NCBI RefSeq assembly: GCF_008369125.1
Contig: NZ_VOAY01000003.1
Location: forward strand, 434,001 to 498,000
Length of the DNA stretch: 64,000 nt
Reading direction: 5' to 3'
DNA from: Allopusillimonas sp008369125
GTDB lineage: Bacteria; Pseudomonadota; Gammaproteobacteria; Burkholderiales; Burkholderiaceae_B
The notes under the pieces are model-generated. The model made no database searches. It saw only the letters and a list, made by a program, of their open reading frames with translations, and had not been told where the DNA came from. This document shows, one piece after another, positions 1 through 8,328 of this stretch. Each line of letters opens with the position of its first letter. Positions within the stretch are counted from its first letter, which is position 1. The position numbers were made by a program, and so were the translations under genes.

Positions 1-497
1 ATAGCAGCTTCGGTAATTAACGCCTGCCCAGCAAGTACAGAACCGTCGATGGCTACCTTCTCGCCAGAACGGATCAATACACGGTCGCCTTTTTCAAGAT
101 CTTCGGCTGGAATCCTGACATGCCCTTCAGGCCGGATAACCGTGGCCTCCGTGGGCGTCATATCGATCAGACTTTTAAGCGAAGAACGTGTCTGCTCCAA
201 GGTGCGCGTTTCGAGATAGGCACCAAAGACAAACAAAAACGTGACCGCAGCCGCTTCGAAGTACTCGCCAATGATCAATGCACCCACCACTGCAATCGTG
301 ACGAGAAGCTCGATGCTGAATGCCTTCATTCGCAAAGACTTGAACGCCTTGATGGCGATAAAGTAGCCTGCGAAGATGGACGATGCGATCAAGACATAAT
401 TTTTTAGATCTGCCAGACCCAACCAATGCAGTGCAAGGGCGGTCAGCAACAGAAGCCCGGTTGCTCCGGCAATTTGAGAATTTTTAAGCGGAACCAT
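1..497 (-). CDS. heavy-metal P1B-type ATPase, N-terminal part (runs off window)
   Basis: Only the first 165 or so residues are present; the rest lies beyond position 1. The start is ATG at 497-495, with a GGAAGGTAAAG ribosome site before it. The visible part has two pairs of hydrophobic helices and then the start of the actuator domain (GDRVLIRSGEKVAIDGSV, then GQALITEAAI), where heavy-metal ATPases carry the TGE dephosphorylation motif just downstream. This is typical of Zn/Cd/Pb or Cu/Ag exporting ATPases of the inner membrane. It lacks the usual N-terminal HMA domain; a free HMA protein is encoded 57 bases upstream in the same direction and probably serves that role. The metal cannot be decided because the CPx helix is outside the window. 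Confidence 0.88.
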   Translation of the reverse strand, partial: MVPLKNSQIAGATGLLLLTALALHWLGLADLKNYVLIASSIFAGYFIAIKAFKSLRMKAFSIELLVTIAVVGALIIGEYFEAAAVTFLFVFGAYLETRTLEQTRSSLKSLIDMTPTEATVIRPEGHVRIPAEDLEKGDRVLIRSGEKVAIDGSVLAGQALITEAA

Positions 498-554
498 TTT
501 CTTTACCTTCCATCCTTTGGATGGGCCGGCCACCGGCCGGCCAGATCCATGTTG

Positions 555-800
555 TTAAGCAGTCTCGGTAACGACGTCTTTTGACGTTTTCGTCGAGAGG
601 ACGGGATACCCCAACCGAGTGGCCACATCTGCCAGTGCGTCGACGTTCGCAACCGCACTATCGAACTCGATACGAACCTTGCCCGCGTTAAAGAGCACCT
701 TGGCGTGCTTTACACCGTCAACCTTGAGCAGCGTGCCCTCGATTTTTTTGATGCAAGAAGGACAGGTGAAGGGTTCCATGGTGAGGACGGCTTTTTTCAT
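555..800 (-). CDS. stand-alone HMA-domain metallochaperone (CopZ/MerP-like)
   Basis: This 81-residue protein is one heavy-metal-associated domain. The metal-binding motif is CPSC near residues 13-16 (usual form CxxC), followed by the ferredoxin-like pattern KIEGTLLKVDGVKHAKV and a C-terminal GYPV. A CTGGAGAATCAA ribosome site precedes the ATG. It is cytoplasmic and has no signal peptide. It is transcribed toward the P1B-ATPase gene, which itself lacks an HMA domain, so the two probably form one efflux unit in which this protein delivers metal to the pump. The C-terminal tail (STKTSKDVVTETA) goes beyond the fold. The metal is not determined. Confidence 0.85.
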   Translation of the reverse strand: MKKAVLTMEPFTCPSCIKKIEGTLLKVDGVKHAKVLFNAGKVRIEFDSAVANVDALADVATRLGYPVLSTKTSKDVVTETA

Positions 801-1310
801 TTGATTCTCCAGATGAAGTTGTTTAGGACAATTTCATGGTAGGCAAAGCACGCCCGGTGAACCTTGATGACCGTCATTTTTGAACTGTGGGTGGCTTGTG
901 TTGTTTGCTCAACTTAAAGCCAGTACCTTCCCAGCAGTTAAGCCGGATGGATTCAACCGATAAGTATGACACCCAATTTTTTCAAATAAGAATGGGGAAG
1001 TGTGAAACGATCGATGCTTATTAATCACTAATACGTTCCTGTACTGATGCGGCTGGAATAGCCGCATCAGTACAGGACAAACGAGAGCAATGAGACTAGC
1101 TTAGGCGGCAATCCCAAGACAGGGAGTTAACTGAAGGACTTACCCATAAAATTGATAACTTACAGTTTTAGCCTGGAGGTCAAGCAGAGGGCAAAATCGT
1201 CTGGACGTAGGATGCACAGCTTAAGCTCGGAGACAGCTAGTCAGTCCTGGCCTGTGACCAGAGGACGTTGAACCGCAAAACTATCGCCAATCACTGCACC
1301 GCCCATTGCT
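801..1310. other. non-coding gap with one long perfect palindrome
   Basis: I see no convincing gene in these 510 bases. The left part must hold the promoter of the HMA/ATPase pair. I looked for a MerR-type promoter (19-20 base spacer over a dyad) and could not identify one with confidence. The dominant feature is the 18-base inverted repeat at 1037-1077, listed separately. The right part lies downstream of the GntR gene and shows nothing recognisable. Confidence 0.6.
1037..1077. repeat. perfect 18-bp inverted repeat with 5-nt loop
   Basis: The left arm TCCTGTACTGATGCGGCT (1037-1054) is matched without error by the right arm at 1060-1077, around the loop GGAAT. No run of T follows on either strand, so it is not a standard intrinsic terminator. 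It lies between the 3' end of the GntR gene and the promoter side of the metal-efflux genes, both on the minus strand. It could be a factor-assisted terminator, a dispersed palindromic element, or the remnant of a mobile element end. Confidence 0.75.
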
Positions 1311-1982
1311 TTACTCATGAAGCGACATGCCCGTATGCAAGGCTTCCCAACGCCGCCGTGTGGGCTGCATATGATCAACCACCAGCTGCTTCAGGGTTGC
1401 CCTATCCTGCTCCTCAATGGCACGAATCATCGCAGCATGCTCTTCCGTCGCCTGATGCAACCAGTTCTTGACCGCGATGCCATAGGATCGAATGGGGTTA
1501 GAAGCTTCCGTATAGTGTGCAATGGCCTTGCATAGCTCCTTGTTTACACACAAGGAAAAAAGGCTTTCGTGGAACTCATCATTCAGCTTATGGATGAGTT
1601 TTCTGTCTGCCGCGACACTGACCGCAGCCACATAGCGAACATGTATTTCTTTAAGACTATTCAGTGCTGACTCATCAACAGGCATAGGCATGATGTGGGC
1701 GGCCTCGCGCTGAAGCAGTTCGCGCATGTGGTAGATTTCTGCAACCTCAATCGGTGTGAAATCAATAACTCTTGCTGATCTGCCTCTTGGCTTTATAGAG
1801 ACTCGGCGAGTCACAAGCTCCTGTATCGCAGCGCGCACTACGTGGCGCTTCGACCCAAACCGCCCCATTAAATCGCCTTCGATTAATTCTTCATTCGGCC
1901 TTAAAACGCCGAAAATGATGTCCGATTCTAAGCTTTCGACTATGTCGAGGACGACAGGTGACAATCTGCTTTGAGGTGTCAT
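1311..1982 (-). CDS. GntR-family transcriptional regulator (FCD type)
   Basis: This 223-residue protein has an N-terminal winged helix (about residues 10-75; LRPNEELIEGDLMGRFGSKRHVVRAAIQELV is the expected helix-turn-helix region) and an all-helical FCD ligand domain (about 80-215). FCD metal-binding histidines are plausible in NDEFHESL and in the C-terminal EEHAAMI and VDHMQ. Its ATG overlaps the stop of the metallo-hydrolase gene by four bases (ATGA), so the two are co-translated. The neighbouring divergent TRAP operon is the likely target, with a carboxylate as effector. The helix-turn-helix is slightly divergent (KRHVVRAAIQ rather than SRTPVREAL). Confidence 0.85.
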   Translation of the reverse strand: MTPQSRLSPVVLDIVESLESDIIFGVLRPNEELIEGDLMGRFGSKRHVVRAAIQELVTRRVSIKPRGRSARVIDFTPIEVAEIYHMRELLQREAAHIMPMPVDESALNSLKEIHVRYVAAVSVAADRKLIHKLNDEFHESLFSLCVNKELCKAIAHYTEASNPIRSYGIAVKNWLHQATEEHAAMIRAIEEQDRATLKQLVVDHMQPTRRRWEALHTGMSLHE

Positions 1983-2671
1983 CGAATAATCAGTTCAATT
2001 CTTGAAGGATCGTCCCACACCCATCCAGCTTCGGTGCGTCGCAATTCTGGATGATGGCCCGGCACGACAATGTCAGCATTGCCGGCTATCCACTGCAACG
2101 TTTCGCTGGAGCGCGCCTTTGGATCAAACTGGTTGGCCGCTTCGGTAAGCGCAAGCTCGCGATAGGTCTTGCAAGAATCACCAGCAAGAACAACGTTTTT
2201 CCCCGCAGCGTTGATGTAGTAAAGCAAATAACTCCCTGGGGTGTGACCCGGAGCGTGACGAAAAAACAAACCGGGTACCAGCTCACCTTCGAACTCAGAA
2301 AGCAGGTTTAGCTCACGGCCCTTGAGGTATTCGTTCATGCCCTGACTACAGAAAATGTCATCATCTGTAGGACGTTGCGCATATTCCCATTCAGCAGCGC
2401 CAAGGTAAATTTTAGCGGAAGGAAAAAGATCGACATTATTGATGTGATCAAAGTGTAGATGAGACAGGAAGACCGAGCCGATGTCTTCCGGCGCCAGGCC
2501 TTGCTCGCGGAGGCTGTCCAGCAAAAGCAATCTTGTGGAGTGATGCCCTGTATCAAACAAAATGGGCGGATGGCCTGTTACCCGAATTAACACGACAGCA
2601 GAAAACCCAAAAAACCCACCTTTAAAGCTGAGGCTGTTACCTTCAACCAGTGTGTGGTGTTGAACAGACAT
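1979..2671 (-). CDS. MBL-fold metallo-hydrolase (lactonase-like)
   Basis: This protein of 230 residues has the zinc-binding signature HLHFDH (about residue 92), later histidines in RHAPGHTPGSY and VVPGHH, and an aspartate in VVLAGDSC. That is the complete ligand set of quorum-quenching lactonases and related metallo-beta-lactamase-fold hydrolases. There is no signal peptide, so it is cytoplasmic. The start was set at ATG 2671; a GTG at 2683 is possible, and neither has a strong ribosome site. It is coupled to the GntR gene and divergent from TRAP system 1. Hydrolysis of a lactone or ester form of the imported carboxylate is the simplest inferred role. Confidence 0.85.
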   Translation of the reverse strand: MSVQHHTLVEGNSLSFKGGFFGFSAVVLIRVTGHPPILFDTGHHSTRLLLLDSLREQGLAPEDIGSVFLSHLHFDHINNVDLFPSAKIYLGAAEWEYAQRPTDDDIFCSQGMNEYLKGRELNLLSEFEGELVPGLFFRHAPGHTPGSYLLYYINAAGKNVVLAGDSCKTYRELALTEAANQFDPKARSSETLQWIAGNADIVVPGHHPELRRTEAGWVWDDPSRIELIIR

Positions 2672-2689
2672 TATTTTTCTCACTAATTA

Positions 2690-2881
2690 TTGATACTGAA
2701 ATTAATAATATTTAGCACACATCAGCAAATAAATTGGAGACGAGTCTTGGCTATTTTACGCATATATAACACCAAAAAAACAAGAAAAAGGCCTAAGGGA
2801 TTACCCCTTGCTATACCTATTATTCTTGTATCGACAATATTATTGATAGTAGTATCACTCGTATTACACAATTCTTTATAA
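2690..2881 (+). CDS. possible small membrane protein, doubtful
   Basis: A 63-codon open frame fills the AT-rich gap before the dctP gene. Its C-terminal half is basic and then strongly hydrophobic (GLPLAIPIILVSTILLIVVS), as in a single-span membrane peptide. No ribosome site precedes ATG 2690, and the same bases must carry the divergent promoters. The hydrophobicity may simply reflect AT-rich DNA. I list it because the stop lies only 20 bases before the next start. Confidence 0.2.
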   Translation: MILKLIIFSTHQQINWRRVLAILRIYNTKKTRKRPKGLPLAIPIILVSTILLIVVSLVLHNSL

Positions 2882-2901
2882 GAAATATTTCGGAGGGTTT
2901 C

Positions 2902-3873
2902 ATGCGTTTATACAAGTCACTTTTTGTCGGGTTAGTGATGTCTACCACTGCTGCCGTCGCCCATGCCGAAACATGGGAAATGGCGACCCCTTATCCAGAA
3001 AGCAATTTCCATACAAAGAATGTGTTGCAGTTCACAAAAGATATTGACCAGGCAACCGATGGCAAGCTCAAAATCAAGGTGCATGCTGCAGGCTCGCTAA
3101 TTAAACACCCAGAGATCAAAAACTCGATCAGATCTCGACAAATCCAGATCGGTGAATTCTTCGTCTCTATTCTTGCCAATGAGGATCCCATTTTTGCTTT
3201 GGACTCCGTACCTTTTGTCGCGGTATCGTTCGACGATGCTTTCAAGCTTTATCAAGCATCCAAGCCAACGCTCGAAGAAAAGCTCGGCAAGCAAGGTTTA
3301 AAGATCCTATACTCGGTCGCGTGGCCACCTCAAGGGCTGTATTCGGATCGCGAAATCAATAAAATTGACGACTTGCGCGGTTTAAAATTCCGCGTTTATA
3401 ACCCTCAACTGGCACGCATGGCGCAACTGGTCGGGGCGGTATCAGCCCAAGTAGAAGTCCCTGATCTGGCTCAAGCGTTCACCACAGGTCGTGTTAACAC
3501 CATGCTCACAGCGACTTCGACTGGCGTTGACTCTAAAGCCTGGGATTATCTCAAGTACTTTTACGACGTAAAGGCTTATCTGCCGAAAAATGTAGTAGCC
3601 GTTAATCAAAAAGCGTTTGACTCGCTTGAGCCATCAGCGCAAAAAGCAGTGCTCGATGCAGCTGCAGCAGCTGAAAAGCGCGGTTGGAAAATGGCCGAAG
3701 CCGACCACTTGGCAAAGCGCAACGTCCTGGAAGAGCATGGCATTAAAGTCAGTGACGGTTCGGAAAACTTGAACGTCGGCCTGCAGAAAGTCGGTGTGCA
3801 AATGGCCGAAGAGTGGAGTAAATCAGCTGGAGAAACTGGTGCGGCAATTCTCAAAGACTACCGTTCCCGTTAA
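2902..3873 (+). CDS. dctP: TRAP transporter substrate-binding protein DctP (system 1)
   Basis: This 323-residue periplasmic binding protein has a signal peptide ending near AHA (residues 1-22) and the TRAP DctP fold. The motif LRGLKFRVYNPQ carries the arginine that, in characterised DctP proteins, pairs with the ligand carboxylate. A clear GGAGGG ribosome site precedes the ATG. It is followed by the small and large membrane subunits, so the three form a sodium-driven importer for an organic acid. Control by the divergent FCD-type GntR protein is likely. The ligand is unknown; the lactonase-like neighbour suggests a hydroxy acid or its lactone. Confidence 0.92.
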   Translation: MRLYKSLFVGLVMSTTAAVAHAETWEMATPYPESNFHTKNVLQFTKDIDQATDGKLKIKVHAAGSLIKHPEIKNSIRSRQIQIGEFFVSILANEDPIFALDSVPFVAVSFDDAFKLYQASKPTLEEKLGKQGLKILYSVAWPPQGLYSDREINKIDDLRGLKFRVYNPQLARMAQLVGAVSAQVEVPDLAQAFTTGRVNTMLTATSTGVDSKAWDYLKYFYDVKAYLPKNVVAVNQKAFDSLEPSAQKAVLDAAAAAEKRGWKMAEADHLAKRNVLEEHGIKVSDGSENLNVGLQKVGVQMAEEWSKSAGETGAAILKDYRSR

Positions 3874-3917
3874 ATGCCATTCTGGCTCTCACCCCGAAGT
3901 TTTTTTACCTAGTAGTC

Positions 3918-4475
3918 ATGATGCGTAAAACTCTTGATTCGCTTTACATGGTCAGCGGCGGCCTAGCCGCCGCGTCGGTGGTTTGTATTGCAGTATTGGT
4001 ATTTGGGCAGGTGGTTTTTAACATAATTGACTTTGTTTCACTGCGTCTATTTGAGCGAAGCTTTGGTCTGTTAATTCCCTCTTATGCCGTGCTAGCAGGC
4101 TACGCGCTTGCGTTCGCTACATTTCTTTCCCTGGCGCTAGGACTTAGAAAAGCCGTACATATACGAGTTACGCTTTTGGAGTCCCGTTTGCCTACGCCAG
4201 TCCGACGCGTAACTTTAATACTGGTCGCGACACTGGGCGTTGTGCTTGGCGGAATGTTCACGTATAGCCTTGCAATCCTCACCTACCAATCGTACCAATG
4301 GGGCGATCAAGGAGTAGGCTTGTTGAAAATACCGCTATGGATCCCACAAACAGTCATTCTTGTCGGCGTAATCGTGTTTCTGATTGCTGCCATCGACACC
4401 TTAATTGACATCTGTCGTGACGGCACTAGCACGGCACTCACCAGTGAGAACAACCTTGAAAAGCCATTGCAATGA
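3918..4475 (+). CDS. dctQ: TRAP transporter small permease DctQ (system 1)
   Basis: This 185-residue inner-membrane protein has four predicted hydrophobic helices, typical of DctQ, with the family pattern around FATFLSLALGLRKAVHIRVTLL between helices two and three. The start could be ATG 3918 or 3921; the ribosome site is weak, suggesting coupling to dctP. Its stop overlaps the start of dctM by four bases (ATGA). It joins DctM to form the membrane complex that receives ligand from DctP. Confidence 0.9.
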   Translation: MMRKTLDSLYMVSGGLAAASVVCIAVLVFGQVVFNIIDFVSLRLFERSFGLLIPSYAVLAGYALAFATFLSLALGLRKAVHIRVTLLESRLPTPVRRVTLILVATLGVVLGGMFTYSLAILTYQSYQWGDQGVGLLKIPLWIPQTVILVGVIVFLIAAIDTLIDICRDGTSTALTSENNLEKPLQ

Positions 4476-5776
4476 GTAGTACCGTCATGGCCGTAACTCT
4501 CGTGCTGGCGTTGCTTGGTAGCCTCGCCTTGGGTGTTTGGGTATCCATTGCGCTGTTTTTGACTGGAGCTGTTGGTGTGTTGCTATTCTCCAGTGCTCCG
4601 GTCTTTAATGTATTGGGTACGAACATCTGGAGCTCTTCAACTGAATGGTCGCTGGCGGCGTTGCCATTGTTTATTTGGATGGGTGAGATTTTATTTCGAT
4701 CTCGCATGTCGAAAGACTTGTTCACTGGTCTCGCCCCTTGGATGAGGTCCGTGCCCGGCGGGCTTGGTCATGTTGGGATTTTGGCATCGGGCATATTTGC
4801 CGCAGTGAGCGGATCATCCGCAGCCACCTGTGCAACGGTATCCAAAGTTGCGGTACCTGAACTGAAGGCACGAGGCTATGACGAAAAACTTGTGCTTGGC
4901 ACGATTGCAGGTTCTTCAACGTTAGGCTTGCTTATCCCGCCATCTATCATAATGATCGTGTATGGCGTTGCGGCCGAGCAGTCCATCGCCCGCCTTTTTA
5001 TAGCAGGCATTCTGCCTGGTCTTGTCATAATAGCCATGTACATGACCTATGTTGCCCTGTGGTCTGTGATAGGACGTGCTCGCATGCCCCCTAAAGAGCC
5101 CGCGATGCCCTTTTCCGAAAAACTAAGGGCATCCCGTAGGTTGTTGCCAGTGGTACTCTTGATTGCTGGTGTCGTTGGTTCGATTTATCTTGGTCTGGCT
5201 AGCCCGACAGACTCCGCTGCAGTTGGCGTGGTCTTAGCCCTACTAATGACCTGGCTCTTTGGTGACCTCAATTGGAAAACATTCAAAGAGGGGCTGATCG
5301 CCGCAACTTTATCGTCGTCAATGATCGCCTTTATTCTGGCTGGATCAGCCTTTTTGACCATGGCGATGGGGTATTCAGGTCTTCCGGCCGACATCGCACG
5401 CTGGATCACCGGTATGGGCATGAGCCACTATGCACTGCTAGCAGCTTTAATGATTTTCTTCATTGTCATGGGCTGCTTTCTTGATGGCATATCGATTGTA
5501 ATCTTGACGACTGCAGTTCTGTTGCCAGCAATCCAGGCATCGGGAATCGATCCCATCTGGTTCGGCGTTTATCTCGTCCTGGTTGTGGAAATGGGTCAGC
5601 TGACCCCACCGGTAGGGCTCAATCTATTCGTGTTGCAGGGGGTAAGCGGCCGGGACATCATATACATATCGAAAGCTGCATTCCCCTTCTTTCTGATGTT
5701 AATTTTCGCGGCCGCAATTTTTACCGTATTCCCCGATATCGTCATGGTGTTACCGCGGATGATGTATGGAAATTAG
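4472..5776 (+). CDS. dctM: TRAP transporter large permease DctM (system 1)
   Basis: This 434-residue protein has about 12 hydrophobic segments and the DctM hallmarks SGSSAATCATVSKVAVPEL and LGLLIPPSIIMIVYGV in the first half, and LTPPVGLNLFVLQGV in the second. It forms the sodium-coupled transport core. Length and motifs are complete. The gene ends the operon; the next gene starts 202 bases downstream with its own ribosome site. No terminator hairpin was recognised in the gap. Confidence 0.93.
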   Translation: MSSTVMAVTLVLALLGSLALGVWVSIALFLTGAVGVLLFSSAPVFNVLGTNIWSSSTEWSLAALPLFIWMGEILFRSRMSKDLFTGLAPWMRSVPGGLGHVGILASGIFAAVSGSSAATCATVSKVAVPELKARGYDEKLVLGTIAGSSTLGLLIPPSIIMIVYGVAAEQSIARLFIAGILPGLVIIAMYMTYVALWSVIGRARMPPKEPAMPFSEKLRASRRLLPVVLLIAGVVGSIYLGLASPTDSAAVGVVLALLMTWLFGDLNWKTFKEGLIAATLSSSMIAFILAGSAFLTMAMGYSGLPADIARWITGMGMSHYALLAALMIFFIVMGCFLDGISIVILTTAVLLPAIQASGIDPIWFGVYLVLVVEMGQLTPPVGLNLFVLQGVSGRDIIYISKAAFPFFLMLIFAAAIFTVFPDIVMVLPRMMYGN

Positions 5777-5978
5777 GCCACTCTCGCCTGCTTGAGCTAG
5801 GCCAAGCGTTTTGTACTTCGTCGCATTTCGAAACACGTAACCCCACATAGCAAATACCCTTGCTTGTGTATTCATTTGTTGCCCCTGGGTTTGTCGCATG
5901 AAAGAATAAAGCCGGTGAGCGCTGCAGTTATATCTTGGAAATTCGGGTGGCTTTACCCAATTACTTGGAGCGATAGAA

Positions 5979-6725
5979 GTGTTGAAAAAATACAGCGACC
6001 AGGAACAACAAACCCGTGTCGACTTGGCAGCCTGTTATAGGCTTATGCCTTTGTTTGGCATGAGCGATCTCATATACAACCACATTACGGCACGCGTCCC
6101 GGGGTCTGATGACGAAATCCTCATCAATCCCTATGGCCTCATGTATGAAGAGATCACTGCTTCAAGCCTTGTAAAGATCAACTTCAAGGGCGAGATTCTC
6201 GACAATCCCACCGAAGAGTTCGGTATCAATGAGGCTGGCTATGTGATCCATAGTGCAGTGCACGGCGCCCGCCATGACGTAGGGTGCGTGATCCACACAC
6301 ATTCCCGAGCCGGTATGGCCGTATCAGCCATGAAGCAGGGCCTGATGCCACTTGCACAAACGTCCATGCGTTTCAGAGATGTGGCCTACCATGATTACGA
6401 AAGCGTCGCCATTGATCTGGATGAGCAGGAAAGGCTGGTCGTAGACCTGGGTAAACAGGATGCGATGATACTGCGCAACCACGGACTACTCGTGGCCTCG
6501 CCTAGTGTCGCCGAAGCATTCAATGCCATGTACTGGCTGGAGATGGCGTGCCGCGTACAGGTTGATGCCCTGGGCTCTGGCGCAGAACTTGTACTGCCTT
6601 CACAAGAAGTTATCGATAAAACCTACCATCGTTATCAGCCACACGTTCGACGCCCCTTCGGCATTTTGGAGTGGCCGGCCATGCTGCGTTATCTGGATCG
6701 TCGCAATCCAGGCTACGAAAATTAA
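5979..6725 (+). CDS. class II aldolase/adducin-family protein
   Basis: This 248-residue cytoplasmic enzyme starts at GTG with a TTGGAGCGATAGA ribosome region. The family metal ligands are visible: His-x-His in VIHTHSRAGM (about residues 107-109) and the later His in RNHGLLV (about 168). GINEAGYVIHSAVH fits the FucA/AraD fold. Members are zinc-dependent aldolases, epimerases or decarboxylases acting on sugar phosphates or keto acids. It heads an operon with TRAP system 2 and a LigI-like amidohydrolase, so it probably acts on the imported acid. The substrate cannot be assigned. Confidence 0.87.
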   Translation: MLKKYSDQEQQTRVDLAACYRLMPLFGMSDLIYNHITARVPGSDDEILINPYGLMYEEITASSLVKINFKGEILDNPTEEFGINEAGYVIHSAVHGARHDVGCVIHTHSRAGMAVSAMKQGLMPLAQTSMRFRDVAYHDYESVAIDLDEQERLVVDLGKQDAMILRNHGLLVASPSVAEAFNAMYWLEMACRVQVDALGSGAELVLPSQEVIDKTYHRYQPHVRRPFGILEWPAMLRYLDRRNPGYEN

Positions 6726-6773
6726 TCGGGTCACAACCCGGGCTAGAAAAAATAAACACCATCGGAGACAAAC

Positions 6774-7784
6774 ATGTTCAAGTCGCGCATTTCGTTGATT
6801 CGCAAGCTGGCTTTAGTGGGGGGCGCTCTGACGGTTGCTACCGCCATCAGTGGTGCCGCCATGGCGGAAACCACCTGGAAAATCGGCTGGACCACCCCAG
6901 ACGCCCCATCAGATCCCTATGCGATGACTGCGCACTATTTGGCCGAGGAGCTTGAAAATGCTGTGCCTGGCAAGTTCAAACTTCAGAACTTCAGCAACCA
7001 TCAATTGGGTGACGAAACCGAAATGCTGCAAGGTCTGCAGCTGGGCACACTGGACGCCGCCGTCATTACAGGTACTTTCATTGGCAATATAGTGCCTTCC
7101 TTCCAGTTGAATGACCTTCCCTTTCTTTATGGATCCTACGAGCAAGCACACAAGGTTCTCGACGGCAAGGCCGGTGACATCATGTTCAAACAGCTCACCG
7201 ATAAAGGTATTGTTGGACTGGGGTTCGCCCAGGCTGGCTTTCGGCATGTCATCAACAACATCCGCCCCATCAACACACCTGAAGATTTGAAGGGTATCAA
7301 ACTTCGCGTTCAACCCAGCGATATTTTCCTGGACAGCTTTCGTGCACTTGGTGCCAACCCGGTGCCCATGGCATGGAGTGAGGTTTTCACGGCGGTACAG
7401 CAAGGCACCATTGATGGGCTCGAAATTCCAATCCCCGTGATCTATTCGTCGAAAATGACTGAGGTCAACAAGTACCTGTCACTGACCAACCATACGTACA
7501 ACGCCCTGGCAGTGGTCGTTTCCAAACAAAGTTTTAACCGTTTAAGCAGCGATGAGCAGCAAGCTGTTCGCAATGCGGCGCGCGCGGCCATCACGCGTCA
7601 GCGCAAAACCACCTCCGAGAACGAAGCGCAGATTTTGCAAAAAATCAAAGACACCGGCATGCAGGTTAATGAGGTTGCCGACCTGTCTTTGTTCCGCGAC
7701 CGCGTATCCACTATCTACGATAAGTATCGCAAGACGATTGGAAGCGAAGTAATGGATGCCGCGCTTGCCCAAGTGAAAAACTGA
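6774..7784 (+). CDS. dctP: TRAP transporter substrate-binding protein DctP (system 2)
   Basis: This protein of 336 residues has a signal peptide (about 1-31, ending AMAE) and the DctP fold with LKGIKLRVQPSD holding the ligand-carboxylate arginine. TWKIGWTTPDAPSDPY at the mature N-terminus is typical. A CGGAGACAAAC ribosome site precedes the ATG. The gene is 48 bases after the aldolase gene and directly before dctQ and dctM. Its sequence is clearly different from the binding protein of system 1, so the two systems likely serve different acids. Confidence 0.92.
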   Translation: MFKSRISLIRKLALVGGALTVATAISGAAMAETTWKIGWTTPDAPSDPYAMTAHYLAEELENAVPGKFKLQNFSNHQLGDETEMLQGLQLGTLDAAVITGTFIGNIVPSFQLNDLPFLYGSYEQAHKVLDGKAGDIMFKQLTDKGIVGLGFAQAGFRHVINNIRPINTPEDLKGIKLRVQPSDIFLDSFRALGANPVPMAWSEVFTAVQQGTIDGLEIPIPVIYSSKMTEVNKYLSLTNHTYNALAVVVSKQSFNRLSSDEQQAVRNAARAAITRQRKTTSENEAQILQKIKDTGMQVNEVADLSLFRDRVSTIYDKYRKTIGSEVMDAALAQVKN

Positions 7785-7803
7785 CAGGGTAGATTCCCGT
7801 CCA

Positions 7804-8328
7804 ATGCCCTCATCCAATTTTTGGTTGCGCCGACTTGAAAGAGTTCTGACAGCGGTGGTTCAGACCCTTACCGTTCTGTCCGCTGTTGTCATGATATTGA
7901 GCTTGCTCGTCGGCGTCTTCTTCCGATATGTCATGCAAGATTCTCTGACATGGTCGGAGGAAGTGGCCATGCTGTGCTTTTCATGGCTCATCTTCCTGGC
8001 TGCAGCACTCATGGTTCGCGAAAACGGCCATGTACGCATGGAACTGATCGAGCCGGCCATGTCCGCCAAAGCGTATGGTTTGCTTAACCAATTTATCTGG
8101 ATTCTTATTGCGATGATTGGCGGCTATATGGCATGGACGGGCTTTCAATTTATTCAGCTCACCATGGGCCAGAGCTCTCCGGCCATTCGCTACCCTATCT
8201 GGATGCGTGATATCTCGCTGCCTATCGGCGGTATCCTGATCACCTTCTATGCCTTGCTGAACCTATGTGCGAAGCCTGATGGTCAGACATCCGAGTCTGC
8301 GCACTCGCGCGTGACACTCGAATCATGA
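7804..8328 (+). CDS. dctQ: TRAP transporter small permease DctQ (system 2)
   Basis: This 174-residue, four-helix membrane protein has the DctQ pattern SLTWSEEVAMLCFSWLIFL followed by VRENGHVRMELI. It starts 19 bases after dctP and overlaps dctM by four bases (ATGA), so translation is coupled. It is expected to bind DctM in the inner membrane. Confidence 0.92.
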   Translation: MPSSNFWLRRLERVLTAVVQTLTVLSAVVMILSLLVGVFFRYVMQDSLTWSEEVAMLCFSWLIFLAAALMVRENGHVRMELIEPAMSAKAYGLLNQFIWILIAMIGGYMAWTGFQFIQLTMGQSSPAIRYPIWMRDISLPIGGILITFYALLNLCAKPDGQTSESAHSRVTLES

